DNA from: Kribbella amoyensis
GTDB lineage: Bacteria > Actinomycetota > Actinomycetes > Propionibacteriales > Kribbellaceae
DNA: 64,000 nt
Direction of reading: 5' to 3'
Assembly: GCF_007828865.1 (NCBI RefSeq)
Contig: NZ_VIVK01000001.1
Coordinates: 1,922,001 to 1,986,000, forward strand
The translations under genes and the position numbers were made by a program. Shown here in pieces: positions 33,420 through 41,508 of this stretch. A model generated the notes under the pieces. That model was not told the DNA's origin and ran no database searches. It was given only the letters and a program-made list of their open reading frames with translations. Position 1 is the first letter of the stretch; the number at the start of each line of letters is the position of its first letter.

Positions 33420-34454
33420 GTGGACCGCGGATCCGGTGATGCTCTGACGGCCGGCTTCGGGTCTTCCGACGCGGGCGATCCCGCGAGGTACCGACCGGAG
33501 ACGGGCTGCGCCGCCTCCGCCGAACGCCGCGGCGATCTGCTGCTCGCCTCCGCCCCACCCGCCGAACGCTGGCTCCTCATCGAAACCAATCGGCCCTGGC
33601 CGCGCGTCGCCCTGGAAGCTCTGCAGTACTCGTCGGCTCTCGCGGACGACCAACCCGTCACCGCGCAGGGCGTACCCACGGACGGTGGTCGTCCGCGGGT
33701 ACGGGCCGCTGGTCTGGGGGCCGAGGTCGCACGGTTGTGTGCGGAGCTGCGGTGCCGGCCGGTGCTGATCCGCCGGCATGGCCGCACGGACCGAGACCTT
33801 CCACGCCGTTGGGCCCTGATCGACAGCCGGCCGGGCAGCGAATCCATCCGCTGGGGCGAACTCCCCACCGACGAGCACGTCCTGAAGGTCCTCGCCGGCA
33901 CCGACCCCGGGACCCCGAGCACCGAACCGATCTACCTCGTCTGCACCCACGGCCGCCACGACGCGTGCTGCGCCGTCCGCGGCCGCCCGGTCGCCTCCGC
34001 CCTCGCCGCCGCGTACCCGGAGCGCACCTGGGAAAGCAGCCACGTAGGCGGCGACCGCTTCGCCCCCAACGTGGTGCTGCTCCCCCACAGCCTCTACTAC
34101 GGCCACGTCACGCCACCCGGCGCCGTCGCCATCGCGAACGCGTACGACAAAGGCGAGGTGGTCCCGAAGTCCTTCCGTGGCTCGGGCGCCCTGCCACCCC
34201 ACGTCCAAGCAGCCCAGCACTTCGCCCGCGCCGCGGGTCACCCCACGACGCTCGATTCCCTCCGCCCGTCGGCCGTCGTCCCGCTGGCCGGCAGCCGCTG
34301 GTCGATCAAGCTCACCACAGACATGACAGAGCTCGAGGTCGAGGTCGAATCCCACCAGATCACCATCGACGGCCAGATGACCTGCGCGGCCCAACCCCCA
34401 GGCGTAGTCCGTCAGTTCACCCTCAACTCGCCTGTTCCCACACCCAAAAATTAG
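33420..34454 (+). CDS. Sucrase/ferredoxin-like family protein (thioredoxin-like [2Fe-2S] fold)
   Basis: A 344-residue protein. The family's cysteine motif is VCTHGRHDACCAVRGRPVA, followed by WESSHVGGDRFAPNVVLLP and YYGHVTP. Family members bind [2Fe-2S] and are of uncertain role. It begins with GTG 33420 (TAGGGT lies 8 nt upstream) or further upstream at 33366. It is 66 nt after the oxygenase and in the same direction, so it could supply electrons to it. Confidence 0.82.
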   Translation: MDRGSGDALTAGFGSSDAGDPARYRPETGCAASAERRGDLLLASAPPAERWLLIETNRPWPRVALEALQYSSALADDQPVTAQGVPTDGGRPRVRAAGLGAEVARLCAELRCRPVLIRRHGRTDRDLPRRWALIDSRPGSESIRWGELPTDEHVLKVLAGTDPGTPSTEPIYLVCTHGRHDACCAVRGRPVASALAAAYPERTWESSHVGGDRFAPNVVLLPHSLYYGHVTPPGAVAIANAYDKGEVVPKSFRGSGALPPHVQAAQHFARAAGHPTTLDSLRPSAVVPLAGSRWSIKLTTDMTELEVEVESHQITIDGQMTCAAQPPGVVRQFTLNSPVPTPKN

Positions 34455-34490
34455 TTGCCCTCAGCCCTGAAAAGTCAGCCTGGCTGAAGG

Positions 34491-35084
34491 TCAGTCGATG
34501 CGGCGGTCGGATTGGTGGTGGGCGTAGAAGGCTGATTGGCGGGCCATGATTTCGCGCAGGGGAGTGCCTCGGGGGACGCCGTAGACGGTGCCTGGGAAGT
34601 CCAGGGGTTCTTGGGTTTGCCAGAGGGCTTCGTGTTGGTCGGGGGAGTAGAGGGTGGCCGGGTTGCCTGCTGCGATCCAGCCGATGGGGAGGACCGCGCC
34701 CGCGGGCAGGTGGGAGTTGACGTGGAGGACGCTGTTGATGCGCAGTTCCGCGCCCTCGCCGGCGACTGAGCCTGGGAAGAGCGAGGCGCCCGTGGCGATG
34801 AAGACTTCGTTCTCGACCGTGGCGCCGTTGACGTGGGCGTGCGGACCGACCAGGACCGCGTCGCCGATCAGGGCGGGGTGGTCTTCGCGACCGCGGACCA
34901 GGGCGTTCTCCATCACCACGCTGTTCTCACCCAGGTGGACCTCGCCGTTCTCCGCGGTGAGTACTGCTCCGTGCAGGACTCTGCTGCCCTCGCTCAGGAC
35001 GACGGCGCCGCAGAGTACGGCGGACGGTGCGACGTACGCGGATTCCGGCACGACCGGTTGACGGCCGCGGTGTTCGAGCAACAT
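34491..35084 (-). CDS. Hexapeptide-repeat transferase / gamma-carbonic-anhydrase-like protein
   Basis: A 197-residue left-handed beta-helix protein. Hexapeptide repeats run from about residue 17 to 130 (YVAPSAVLCGAVVLSEGS, VHLGENSVVMENALV, AVLVGPHAHVNGATVENEVFI). His82 and His87-type ligands in GPHAHVNGA suggest a metal site, although the full three-His set of active gamma-carbonic anhydrase cannot be confirmed by eye. Convergent with the sucrase/ferredoxin gene. Confidence 0.8.
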   Translation of the reverse strand: MLLEHRGRQPVVPESAYVAPSAVLCGAVVLSEGSRVLHGAVLTAENGEVHLGENSVVMENALVRGREDHPALIGDAVLVGPHAHVNGATVENEVFIATGASLFPGSVAGEGAELRINSVLHVNSHLPAGAVLPIGWIAAGNPATLYSPDQHEALWQTQEPLDFPGTVYGVPRGTPLREIMARQSAFYAHHQSDRRID

Positions 35085-35161
35085 CGGGCTGTTCCTTTCC
35101 CTGCTGCATCACCTCGACATTCCTGTCTGTTCTACCGGTTGGCGGTCTGCGGTACTCCACA

Positions 35162-35186
35162 GCCCGGGGCGCCTCACTCCCCGGGC
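35162..35186 (-). terminator. Hairpin terminator after the MFS gene
   Basis: A perfect 8-bp GC stem (35162-35169 with 35179-35186) and 9-nt loop, between the MFS gene stop (35329) and the hexapeptide gene start (35084) on the minus strand. The rest of 35085-35328 shows no gene. Confidence 0.55.
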
Positions 35187-35328
35187 CGGCCGTCGCCCGG
35201 TCCGCCGGCCGGCCACATCGGAGGTGGGAGGTTCGGCCGTCGGTGGTCAACGGGAGGGTGGAGCAACCGCTGGCTACACCGAAAACATTAGAACATCTGT
35301 TCGAAGAGCCGCAACAAATCCTGACGAA

Positions 35329-36549
35329 TCAGTCACGCCGTGTCGTGGCGTGCGGGAGCTTCTGGTCCAGGACGTAGATCGTCCCCGCGGCGACCAGGGC
35401 GAGGGCCGAGATCGCGAGCCACGGGAACTCGTGCCGTACCTCGAAGAGTTGCGCGAAGAACGCCGGGACCAGGACGCTCGCGAAGGTGAACGAGTACTGC
35501 CAGTACGACAGGTACTTCCCGTGCCCGCGGACCGGCGCGACCGCGGCCGCCAGCGCGTTGGAGGTCGCCGCGTGCAGCACGTCGGCAGCTGCGAAGACCG
35601 CGGTCGCCAGCAGTAGGCCAGGGACGACCGCCCACACCGGGATGTGCAGCAGTCCGGCCATCAGGACGCCCCACACCGCCCAGAGCACGCCGGCCAGGAT
35701 CAGTACGTTGGTCCGCCGCCGCTTCTCCGTGTGGCGCACCACCAGCGTCTGACCCGTCGCGAGCACGATGGAGATCGCGGCGAGCAGTACGCCGACCAGC
35801 CACTTCGGAGCGGGCAGCGCTTCCGTCACATACACGGGGAGCCCGATGCCCATCACCATCGTGCACAGGGCGAGCACCGTGTTGGCGGCGATCAGGACGA
35901 GGAACGGCTTGTCCTTGCGCAGCAGGGGGGCCGGTCCGCCGATGTTGTCCGCCGCCCGCTTGGCATGGCTGGCGCGGATCCGCATCAGGAGCAGTCCGGC
36001 GAGGAAGAAGGACACCGCGTTCAGCGCCATCGCCACGAGGAAGGGTTCGTCCCCGGGGATGGTGAGCAGCGCACCGGCGGCCAGTGCGCCCAGTCCGAAG
36101 CCGCCTGCCTGCATCATGCCGCCGAGCCCGAACCACCGGTCCCGGTCACCCTCGTCCGCGATGTCCGACAGCAGGCTGAAGATCGACGACCAGAACACGC
36201 GTTGCCCGGTCGTCATGACCAGGGCGCAGAGGAAGAGCAGCCAGGTCGCCCGGCCGACGAAGAACCCGGCGAACGCGAGCCCTTGCGCGAATTGCGCGCC
36301 GATGACCAGGTTGCGCGGGCCCACTCGGTCGATCACCACCCCGACCACCGCCGGGGCAGCCAGGGAGAACAGGGTCGCAACGGTCAGCAACAGACCCGCG
36401 GTACCGAGTGGGATGTCCCCCACGCGCACGAAGAACAACAGCAGCAGCGGTCCGGCGCAGCCGCCGCCGAAGGAGTCGATGGCGAGGCCGACGAGGAGAG
36501 GAACGCGGCCGCGCACGTTTGGCAGGCCAAGGGACATGGCTGTAGGCAT
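35329..36549 (-). CDS. Major facilitator superfamily transporter
   Basis: A 406-residue MFS protein with about twelve hydrophobic segments. The loop 2-3 motif is seen as GVVIDRVGPRNLVIGAQ. The N-terminus MPTAMSLGLPNVRGRVPLLVGLAID is cytoplasmic (an ATG at 36537 is the alternative). It lies downstream of a second MFS gene in the same direction with a 65-nt gap, so the two may be co-transcribed. Substrate unknown; likely drug or metabolite efflux. Confidence 0.85.
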   Translation of the reverse strand: MPTAMSLGLPNVRGRVPLLVGLAIDSFGGGCAGPLLLLFFVRVGDIPLGTAGLLLTVATLFSLAAPAVVGVVIDRVGPRNLVIGAQFAQGLAFAGFFVGRATWLLFLCALVMTTGQRVFWSSIFSLLSDIADEGDRDRWFGLGGMMQAGGFGLGALAAGALLTIPGDEPFLVAMALNAVSFFLAGLLLMRIRASHAKRAADNIGGPAPLLRKDKPFLVLIAANTVLALCTMVMGIGLPVYVTEALPAPKWLVGVLLAAISIVLATGQTLVVRHTEKRRRTNVLILAGVLWAVWGVLMAGLLHIPVWAVVPGLLLATAVFAAADVLHAATSNALAAAVAPVRGHGKYLSYWQYSFTFASVLVPAFFAQLFEVRHEFPWLAISALALVAAGTIYVLDQKLPHATTRRD

Positions 36550-36614
36550 GGCAGAGGGCTCCGATCGCAGCCGTCGAGCGTAACAAGGGGATCGGGAGCC
36601 CTCCACCCGTTTTC

Positions 36615-37853
36615 TCAGCGCTGCGGTGTCTCCGTTCGGACAGAGACATGCCGCAGCGGCCTCCACCCGACAACGGTCATCACGACCATCCCCACGAACG
36701 CGAACGTGAACGGCGCGACCAGACCGAACCGCTGCGCCAGTACGCCACCCAGCAACGATCCCAGGGCCGCACCACCGACAGAGGCCAGCAGGTACACGCT
36801 GTTCACGCGGCCCAGCAGCGCGTCCGGTGTCGCGAGCTGCCGTGCCGTCGTCGAAACGATGCCCCAGACAACAGCGTGGACACCGAAGACGGCCATCGTC
36901 ACGCCGGCGATCCACGGGTTCCTGGTCAGCGCGAGGATCAGGTGCACCGCCGTCTCGATGACGAGGCCCGCGCGGAGCAGGGTCAGACTGCCGACGCGGG
37001 GCTCGAGTACGTGGTACACCGGCGTCCCCGCGATCGCACCGATCGCTCCCGCCGAGATCAGCAGCCCGTACTGCGTGTCGGTGAGGCCAAGGCGTTCCCG
37101 CGCGAACAGTACCCACGTCGCGAACGCAGCGCAGAAGGTGATGTTCATGATGAGGATCGCCCACGCCAACGTGCGTACGCCGGAGTGGTTCCACAACCAA
37201 TGGATCCCCTCGCGCACGTCGTGCCAAAGCGCGGTACGGGGCTCGTCGCGGACCGCGGGTGGGCGGACAGAGACCCGGGAGATGAGTGCGGCCGCAGCGG
37301 CGAACGTGATCGCGTCGAGGAACAACGGCACACTCGCGCCAACGGCGAACAACAGCGCGCCGATTGGCGGACCACCTAGCTGGTTCAGTACGGTCGCGGC
37401 CGCGTAGAGCCGGGCGTTCGCCTTACCGAGATGCTCCTTGGGGACGGCGGTGACGAGCAACGCCCCGGCCGCGTTGTCGGCGAGTGTCTCGGCCGATCCG
37501 AGCAGGAAGAGCGCCAGGTACACCGCCCACAACGGCGAGGCGTCCAGCAGTACGGCGAGACCGAGCGCGGCCAGTACCGCGGCCCGGAAGACGTCCGCGA
37601 CGACCACCATCAACCGGCGGTCCAGCCGGTCGGCCAGGGCGCCGCTGAACAACGCGAACAGCAGCCAGGGCAGTTGCTGAACGAAGACGGCCGCACCGAC
37701 GGCCGCTGGCTGGTCCGTGATCGAGGCGACGAGCAGCGGACCGGCGGCGAGCAGAGCGCCGTCGCCGAGGTTCGAAATGGCCGCGGCGGGCCAGATCCGG
37801 CGGAAGTCCCGGCCCAGTTCGGGCGGCAGGACGAGGGTACGGAGGGATCGCAT
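36615..37853 (-). CDS. MFS efflux transporter (EntS-like)
   Basis: A 412-residue MFS protein. ISNLGDGALLAAGPLLVASIT, then LFSGALADRLDRRLMVVVAD is the motif A loop, followed by DNAAGALLVTAVPKEHLGKANARLYAA, which is typical of the EntS/antibiotic-exporter branch. About twelve membrane segments. The ATG at 37853 follows GGAG. A 16-codon upstream ORF and overlapping hairpins precede it, which suggests drug-inducible attenuation. Confidence 0.88.
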   Translation of the reverse strand: MRSLRTLVLPPELGRDFRRIWPAAAISNLGDGALLAAGPLLVASITDQPAAVGAAVFVQQLPWLLFALFSGALADRLDRRLMVVVADVFRAAVLAALGLAVLLDASPLWAVYLALFLLGSAETLADNAAGALLVTAVPKEHLGKANARLYAAATVLNQLGGPPIGALLFAVGASVPLFLDAITFAAAAALISRVSVRPPAVRDEPRTALWHDVREGIHWLWNHSGVRTLAWAILIMNITFCAAFATWVLFARERLGLTDTQYGLLISAGAIGAIAGTPVYHVLEPRVGSLTLLRAGLVIETAVHLILALTRNPWIAGVTMAVFGVHAVVWGIVSTTARQLATPDALLGRVNSVYLLASVGGAALGSLLGGVLAQRFGLVAPFTFAFVGMVVMTVVGWRPLRHVSVRTETPQR

Positions 37854-37944
37854 GCGTGAGCTCCAGAGGGCATGACGGCAAGACAGGACAGCCGGCGTAC
37901 GCACACACCGGCGACTCCGGTCGACGCCCGGGATCAGGAACTGA

Positions 37945-37995
37945 TCAGCGGGCGGACCGGAAGCTGCGGGCCACGTCCTCGAACAGCCGAGACAT
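37945..37995 (-). CDS. Short upstream ORF (leader peptide) of the MFS efflux gene
   Basis: ATG at 37995 with GGGAGGTGG five nt upstream encodes MSRLFEDVARSFRSAR, then TGA at 37945. It stands 91 nt before the MFS start. Two mutually exclusive stems follow on the minus strand (ACCGG/CCGGT overlapping GCCGG/CCGGC between about 37930 and 37896). TAGGGT near 38053-38058 could be its -10. The coding and regulatory role is inferred. Confidence 0.5.
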   Translation of the reverse strand: MSRLFEDVARSFRSAR

Positions 37996-38160
37996 CGAAC
38001 CCACCTCCCGTCCTCGTCAGACCAGGCGGTCCGTCCGCCTCGTCACCGCCAGACCCTAACCGCCACCCCGCCACCCCGCCACCCCGCACCACATTTCGCC
38101 CGCGGCAGACCGAGCCCGCTATCCTCGACGCCGAGTGGAAGGGCCGAAGCCCACCCACCA
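37996..38160. other. Intergenic region before tRNA-Ser
   Basis: Holds the predicted promoter of the MFS leader (minus), a short run of CCACCCCG repeats near 38060-38090, and the tRNA promoter area. CGAGCCCGCTATCCT around 38112-38126 could include the tRNA -10 (GCTATCCT). Confidence 0.4.
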
Positions 38161-38249
38161 GGAGGGTTCGCATAGCGGCCGAGTGCGCTGGTCTTGAAAA
38201 CCGGTAGGGCGGGTGACCGTCCTCGTGGGTTCGAATCCCACACCCTCCG
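38161..38249 (+). tRNA. tRNA-Ser (anticodon UGA)
   Basis: An 89-nt class II tRNA. The acceptor stem pairs GGAGGGT (38161-38167) with ACCCTCC (38242-38248), with discriminator G at 38249. The anticodon loop is CTTGAAA with TGA anticodon. A long variable arm (GGGCGGGTGACCGTCC) and the T-loop GTGGGTTCGAATCCCAC are present. No CCA is encoded. A 23-bp copy of its 3' end recurs at 39625. Confidence 0.97.
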
Positions 38250-38260
38250 CCTTGTGATGT
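38238..38260. repeat. 23-bp direct repeat, copy 1 (tRNA-Ser 3' end)
   Basis: Starts CCACACCCTCCG (last 12 nt of the tRNA) and continues CCTTGTGATGT. The identical second copy is at 39625-39647. The two flank the whole IS481-type element. Confidence 0.9.
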
Positions 38261-38276
38261 CTCAAGACATAGGCGA

Positions 38277-38311
38277 CAGCTGAACCTACGATTCGTGGGT
38301 TCGGCTGTTTT
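38277..38311 (+). terminator. Strong hairpin with T-run just inside the left IS end
   Basis: A 14-bp stem (38277-38290 with 38294-38307, two G-U pairs) and 3-nt loop followed by TTTT. It would stop transcription running from tRNA-Ser into the IS. Confidence 0.75.
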
Positions 38312-39527
38312 CATTTGGGGGGGTCGTTTGGGGGCTGGGCCGGGCGGTCTTCCGGTGCGTTGGTAGTCCTTGGTGGGGTCGAGGACCAGTTCGCGCAGGA
38401 GTTCGCCGGTCGCGGCGTCGACGACCCTGATTTGAAGGTCGTGGATGAGGAGCAGGACGTGGGTTCGGGCGTGGGTTCGCCCGATGCCGATGTGGTGCAG
38501 CCGACCGTTGACCCGCAGTGTGACCACGCCGGTGTCGTCGATACGGTCGGTGCGGACCCGGTGGTGGACCTCACCGGTCCGGTCCGTGGTCGGGCCGGCT
38601 TTCGGGCGGGCGTGGTAGGCGGCCGCGGGGGTGGCGCGGTGGGGCAGTGACCGGTGCGGGCGGCGCTGGTTGTACTCCTCGGTGAAGGCGTCGAGCAGCA
38701 TCTGGAGTGCGGCGATCGTGGTCGGCTGGTCCGGCTGGGCGCGCAGCCATTTCTTCATCGTCTGCTGGAACCGCTCCACCTTCCCGCAGGTGGTGGGGTG
38801 GTTCGGGCGGGAGTTCTTCTGCACCACGTTCAGGTTGCGTAGTTCGGTCTCGAGGCCGTTGCGGCCGCCTTTCCCGCCCGCCAGCCTCGTGGTGTAGACC
38901 ATGCCGTTGTCGGTGAGCGTGGAGGCCGGGGATCCCGTACTGGGCAACGGTTTCGCAGAAGCTGCTCAGCACGATCGGGCCGGTGATCCGCGGATGCGCG
39001 GTCACGGAGAGGGCGTAGCGGGAGTGGTCGTCCAGCCAGCTGATGACCTCCACATCGGTGCCGGCACGCCCGTCGGGGCGGGTGAGGCGGTAGTGGGTGA
39101 AGTCGGACTGCCAGCACTCGTTCGGCTGCTCGGCGGCGAACCGCAGATACGACGACCGCGGCCGCTTGCCCGGATCCGGCACCACGGCGCCCGCCCGGAC
39201 CAGGATCCGGTGAATTGTGGCCCGCGACAGCCTCACCTGATGGTGGTGCAGTAGGTGCCAGCCGATCGTGTCCGCCCCGGCGTCCAGGCCCTGCTCGGTT
39301 AGTTGCTTGCGCAGCCGCAGTACCAGCTCCACCGTCTCGACCGCAGTGGCTCGCGGTGAGGTCTTCGGCCGCCGTGACCGTGGCTCGAACTCCGCCTCGC
39401 CCTCCGACTCGTAACGGGCCCTCAGCTTGTAGACCCACGCCCGGTGTACGCCGTACCGCCGGGCCACCTCAGAGGCCGATTGACCCTCCACAACCAACGC
39501 GGTGATAACCAACCGAGCCTTCGACAT
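38311..39527 (-). pseudogene. IS481-family transposase, frameshifted
   Basis: MSKARLVITALVVEGQSASEVARRYG starts an HTH domain; the DDE core follows with QSDFTHYRL and WLDDHSRYALSV, then LTDNGMVYTTRL and TTCGKVERFQQTMKKWLRAQP. Between GIP and STLTDNG the frame changes: four C (38928-38931 on plus as GGGG) occur where three are needed. Near the 3' end a run of seven G (38317-38323) removes the expected stop PPK-TGA, so the frame reads out across the IR and antisense through tRNA-Ser. Two homopolymer expansions in one gene. Confidence 0.85.
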
Positions 39528-39624
39528 GCCCGAGCGTCCAGCCCGACAGCCCTGTCGCCGATCACCCGAGACACGTGTCGCCTATGTCTTGAGACATCTG
39601 TCGCCTATGTCCTGAACCACAACA

Positions 39625-39647
39625 CCACACCCTCCGCCTTGTGATGT
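39625..39647. repeat. 23-bp direct repeat, copy 2 (tRNA-Ser 3' end)
   Basis: Identical to 38238-38260. Lies between the right end of the IS481-type element and the left end of the IS3-type element. Far longer than an ordinary IS target duplication, it looks like an att-type or recombination-derived repeat. Confidence 0.85.
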
Positions 39648-39711
39648 GGAGGGGACTGCCCCGGGTTCGGTTGACTCCTGATCTGTGAGGACTTGGGTCC
39701 TTGCTGGAAGG

Positions 39712-40005
39712 ATGTCTGTCGTGCCGAAAGCGTTTCCGTTGGAGTTCCGTCGTGATGTGGTCGCGGTTGCCCGCAAGGGTGAGGCGCCGATCGCGCAGGT
39801 CGCGAAGGACTTCGGGATTTCCGTGTCGTGTCTGCAGCGCTGGCTGAAGCTGGCCGATATCGAGGACGGTCACCAGTCGGGCGCCACTCGGGAGGAGTCG
39901 GCTGAGCTGCGCGAGGTGAAGAAGCGCAACCGGCAGTTGGAGCAGGAGAACGAGATCTTGCGGCGCGCCGCGGCCTACTTCGCCCGCGACGTCAACCCAA
40001 AATGA
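39712..40005 (+). CDS. IS3-family transposase OrfA
   Basis: A 97-residue DNA-binding subunit. The HTH is FPLEFRRDVVAVARKGEAPI, AQVAKDFGISVSCLQRWLK, followed by a leucine-zipper-like coil ELREVKKRNRQLEQENEILRRA. ATG 39712 follows GGAAGG directly; a GTG lies at 39721. It ends with AAAATGA overlapping orfB. Confidence 0.9.
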   Translation: MSVVPKAFPLEFRRDVVAVARKGEAPIAQVAKDFGISVSCLQRWLKLADIEDGHQSGATREESAELREVKKRNRQLEQENEILRRAAAYFARDVNPK

Positions 40006-40868
40006 TGTACCCGCTGGTCCTTGACCTCGCCGCCGACGCGATCCCTGTCGCGGTGACCTGCCGGGTACTCGGCTTCACCACCCAAGCCTTCTACAAGTGG
40101 CGCAAGAATCCTGTCACGCAAAGAGATTTCGACGATGCGCACCTGATCAACGTCGCCATCGACATTCACGCCGATGACCCGACGTTCGGGTACCGGTTGA
40201 TCGCCGACGAGCTCGCCGACGCCGGAGTCGCCGCGGGTGAGAACCGGGTCGCCAGGTTGTGCTCGCAGGAGCGGATCTGGTCGATCCACGCCAAGAAACG
40301 CGGCCTGACCCGCAAGGCCGGCCCACCGGTGCACGACGACCTGGTGAAACGCGGGTTCAGCGCGGCCGGACCGAACCTGATCTGGCTGACCGACATCACC
40401 GAACACGCCACAGCTGAGGGCAAGCTCTACCTCTGCGCGATCAAGGACGTCTACTCCAACCGGATCGTCGGTTACTCGATCGGGTCACGAATGAAGGCGT
40501 CCCTGGCGGTGTCAGCGCTGCGGAACGCGATCGCCTTGCGGGCACCAACTGCCAATCTGATCGTGCACTCGGATCGCGGCAGCCAGTTCCGGTCCACGAA
40601 ATTCGTCCGGGTCTTGAAGGCCTACCAGCTGCGCGGATCAATGGGCCGCGTCGGAGCTTGCGGCGACAACGCCGCGATGGAGTCATTCTTCGCCCTGCTG
40701 CAGAAGAATGTTCTGGACCGACGACGCTGGACCACCAGACACGAACTGCGTCTGGCGATCGTGTCCTGGATCGAGACCACCTACCACCGCCGACGCCGCC
40801 AACGCGGCCTCGGCAAACTCACACCCATCGAGTTTGAGACACTTCAACCGGTCGTACTCGCGGCCTGA
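40002..40868 (+). CDS. IS3-family transposase OrfB
   Basis: A 288-residue integrase-core protein. HTH_21 region GYRLIADELADAGVAAGENRVARL, then the DDE triad: TDIT (Asp), HSDRGSQFRS (Asp) and NAAMESFFALLQ (Glu). All catalytic residues are present. It could be translated by ATGA coupling or by -1 frameshifting from orfA. Confidence 0.93.
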   Translation: MMYPLVLDLAADAIPVAVTCRVLGFTTQAFYKWRKNPVTQRDFDDAHLINVAIDIHADDPTFGYRLIADELADAGVAAGENRVARLCSQERIWSIHAKKRGLTRKAGPPVHDDLVKRGFSAAGPNLIWLTDITEHATAEGKLYLCAIKDVYSNRIVGYSIGSRMKASLAVSALRNAIALRAPTANLIVHSDRGSQFRSTKFVRVLKAYQLRGSMGRVGACGDNAAMESFFALLQKNVLDRRRWTTRHELRLAIVSWIETTYHRRRRQRGLGKLTPIEFETLQPVVLAA

Positions 40869-40962
40869 ACCACCACACCCCACGAGTCAACTGAACTCGG
40901 GGCAGTCCCGAGCTTGGGACGAGTCGGTGAACCGTTCGCGGTGCTCAATACGATGAGTGTGC

Positions 40963-41508
40963 GTGGATGGAACGAGCAGCGACGGCGAGGTGCTGCGCGC
41001 GGTCGCTCGCGGTGACCGTGCCGCCTTCGCGCTGCTGTACGAGCGGCACGCGGGCTGGCTCCTGCTCCGGTTGCGGCACCGCTGTGCCGATGCTCAACTC
41101 GTCGAGGATGTCGTCCAGGAGACCTTTCTGGCGGTCTGGCACGGCGCTGACCGGTACCGGGAGCAGTCGGGCGCCGACGTAGCCGGCTGGCTTTGGCGCA
41201 TCGGTCAGCGGCGGCTGGTCGACGCGTTGCGACGTACCGGTGCCCGTGACCGGCTGTGGCGAGTACTGCGCGGACGCCCCTCCAAGGATGAGCCGTCAGC
41301 AGAGGACCAGGTACTGCTCGGTGTCGAGCACGGTGATCTCGGAGCTGCTCTGGACAGGCTGCCACCGGAGCTGCGTGCGGTGCTCCAAGCAACCGTCCTG
41401 GACGGCCTGACCACCCGTGAAGCCGCCGCTCTGCTCGGCGTGCCACCTGGAACCGTCAAAACCCGGGCCATGCGCGCCCGCCGCGAGCTTCGGAGCCGAT
41501 TCTCATGA
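40963..41508 (+). CDS. ECF-type RNA polymerase sigma factor
   Basis: A 181-residue sigma factor. Region 2: FALLYERHAGWLLLRLRHRC, DAQLVEDVVQETFLAVWHGA; region 4: ALDRLPPELRAVLQATVLDGL, TTREAAALLGVPPGTVKTRAM. The second GTG (40963) is chosen because TACGAT stands 8 nt before it; a GTG at 40957 is too close to that box. It heads a tightly overlapping five-gene operon, suggesting autoregulation. Confidence 0.92.
   Translation: MDGTSSDGEVLRAVARGDRAAFALLYERHAGWLLLRLRHRCADAQLVEDVVQETFLAVWHGADRYREQSGADVAGWLWRIGQRRLVDALRRTGARDRLWRVLRGRPSKDEPSAEDQVLLGVEHGDLGAALDRLPPELRAVLQATVLDGLTTREAAALLGVPPGTVKTRAMRARRELRSRFS

Larger units (their letters stand above)
38256..39598 (-). mobile_element. IS481-type insertion sequence, decayed
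   Basis: Bounded by perfect 23-bp terminal inverted repeats (38256-38278 and 39576-39598) beginning GATGTCTCAAGACATAGG on the left. Length is 1343 bp with a single transposase reading leftward. The transposase has frame breaks, so the copy is probably inactive. A second, slightly diverged end sequence (TGTCGCCTATGTCCTGA) follows immediately at about 39600-39616. Confidence 0.88.
39652..40909 (+). mobile_element. IS3-family insertion sequence, apparently intact
   Basis: 1258 bp with 26-bp imperfect terminal inverted repeats (39652-39677 and 40884-40909, two mismatches) starting GGGACTGCCCC. It is flanked by a 3-bp duplication GAG (39649-39651 and 40910-40912), the usual IS3 target size. It carries orfA and orfB overlapping by 4 nt in the -1 phase. 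Confidence 0.9.

Noticed and set aside
37934-38243. Protein-like reading on the minus strand across tRNA-Ser (GIRTHEDGHPPYRFSRP type)
   Set aside because: It is the antisense of the tRNA-Ser gene, a well-known false protein, made continuous here only by the lost transposase stop.
39685-40868. IS3 orfA/orfB as a defective element
   Set aside because: DDE residues, inverted repeats and the 3-bp target duplication are all intact; the 4-nt overlap is normal for this family.
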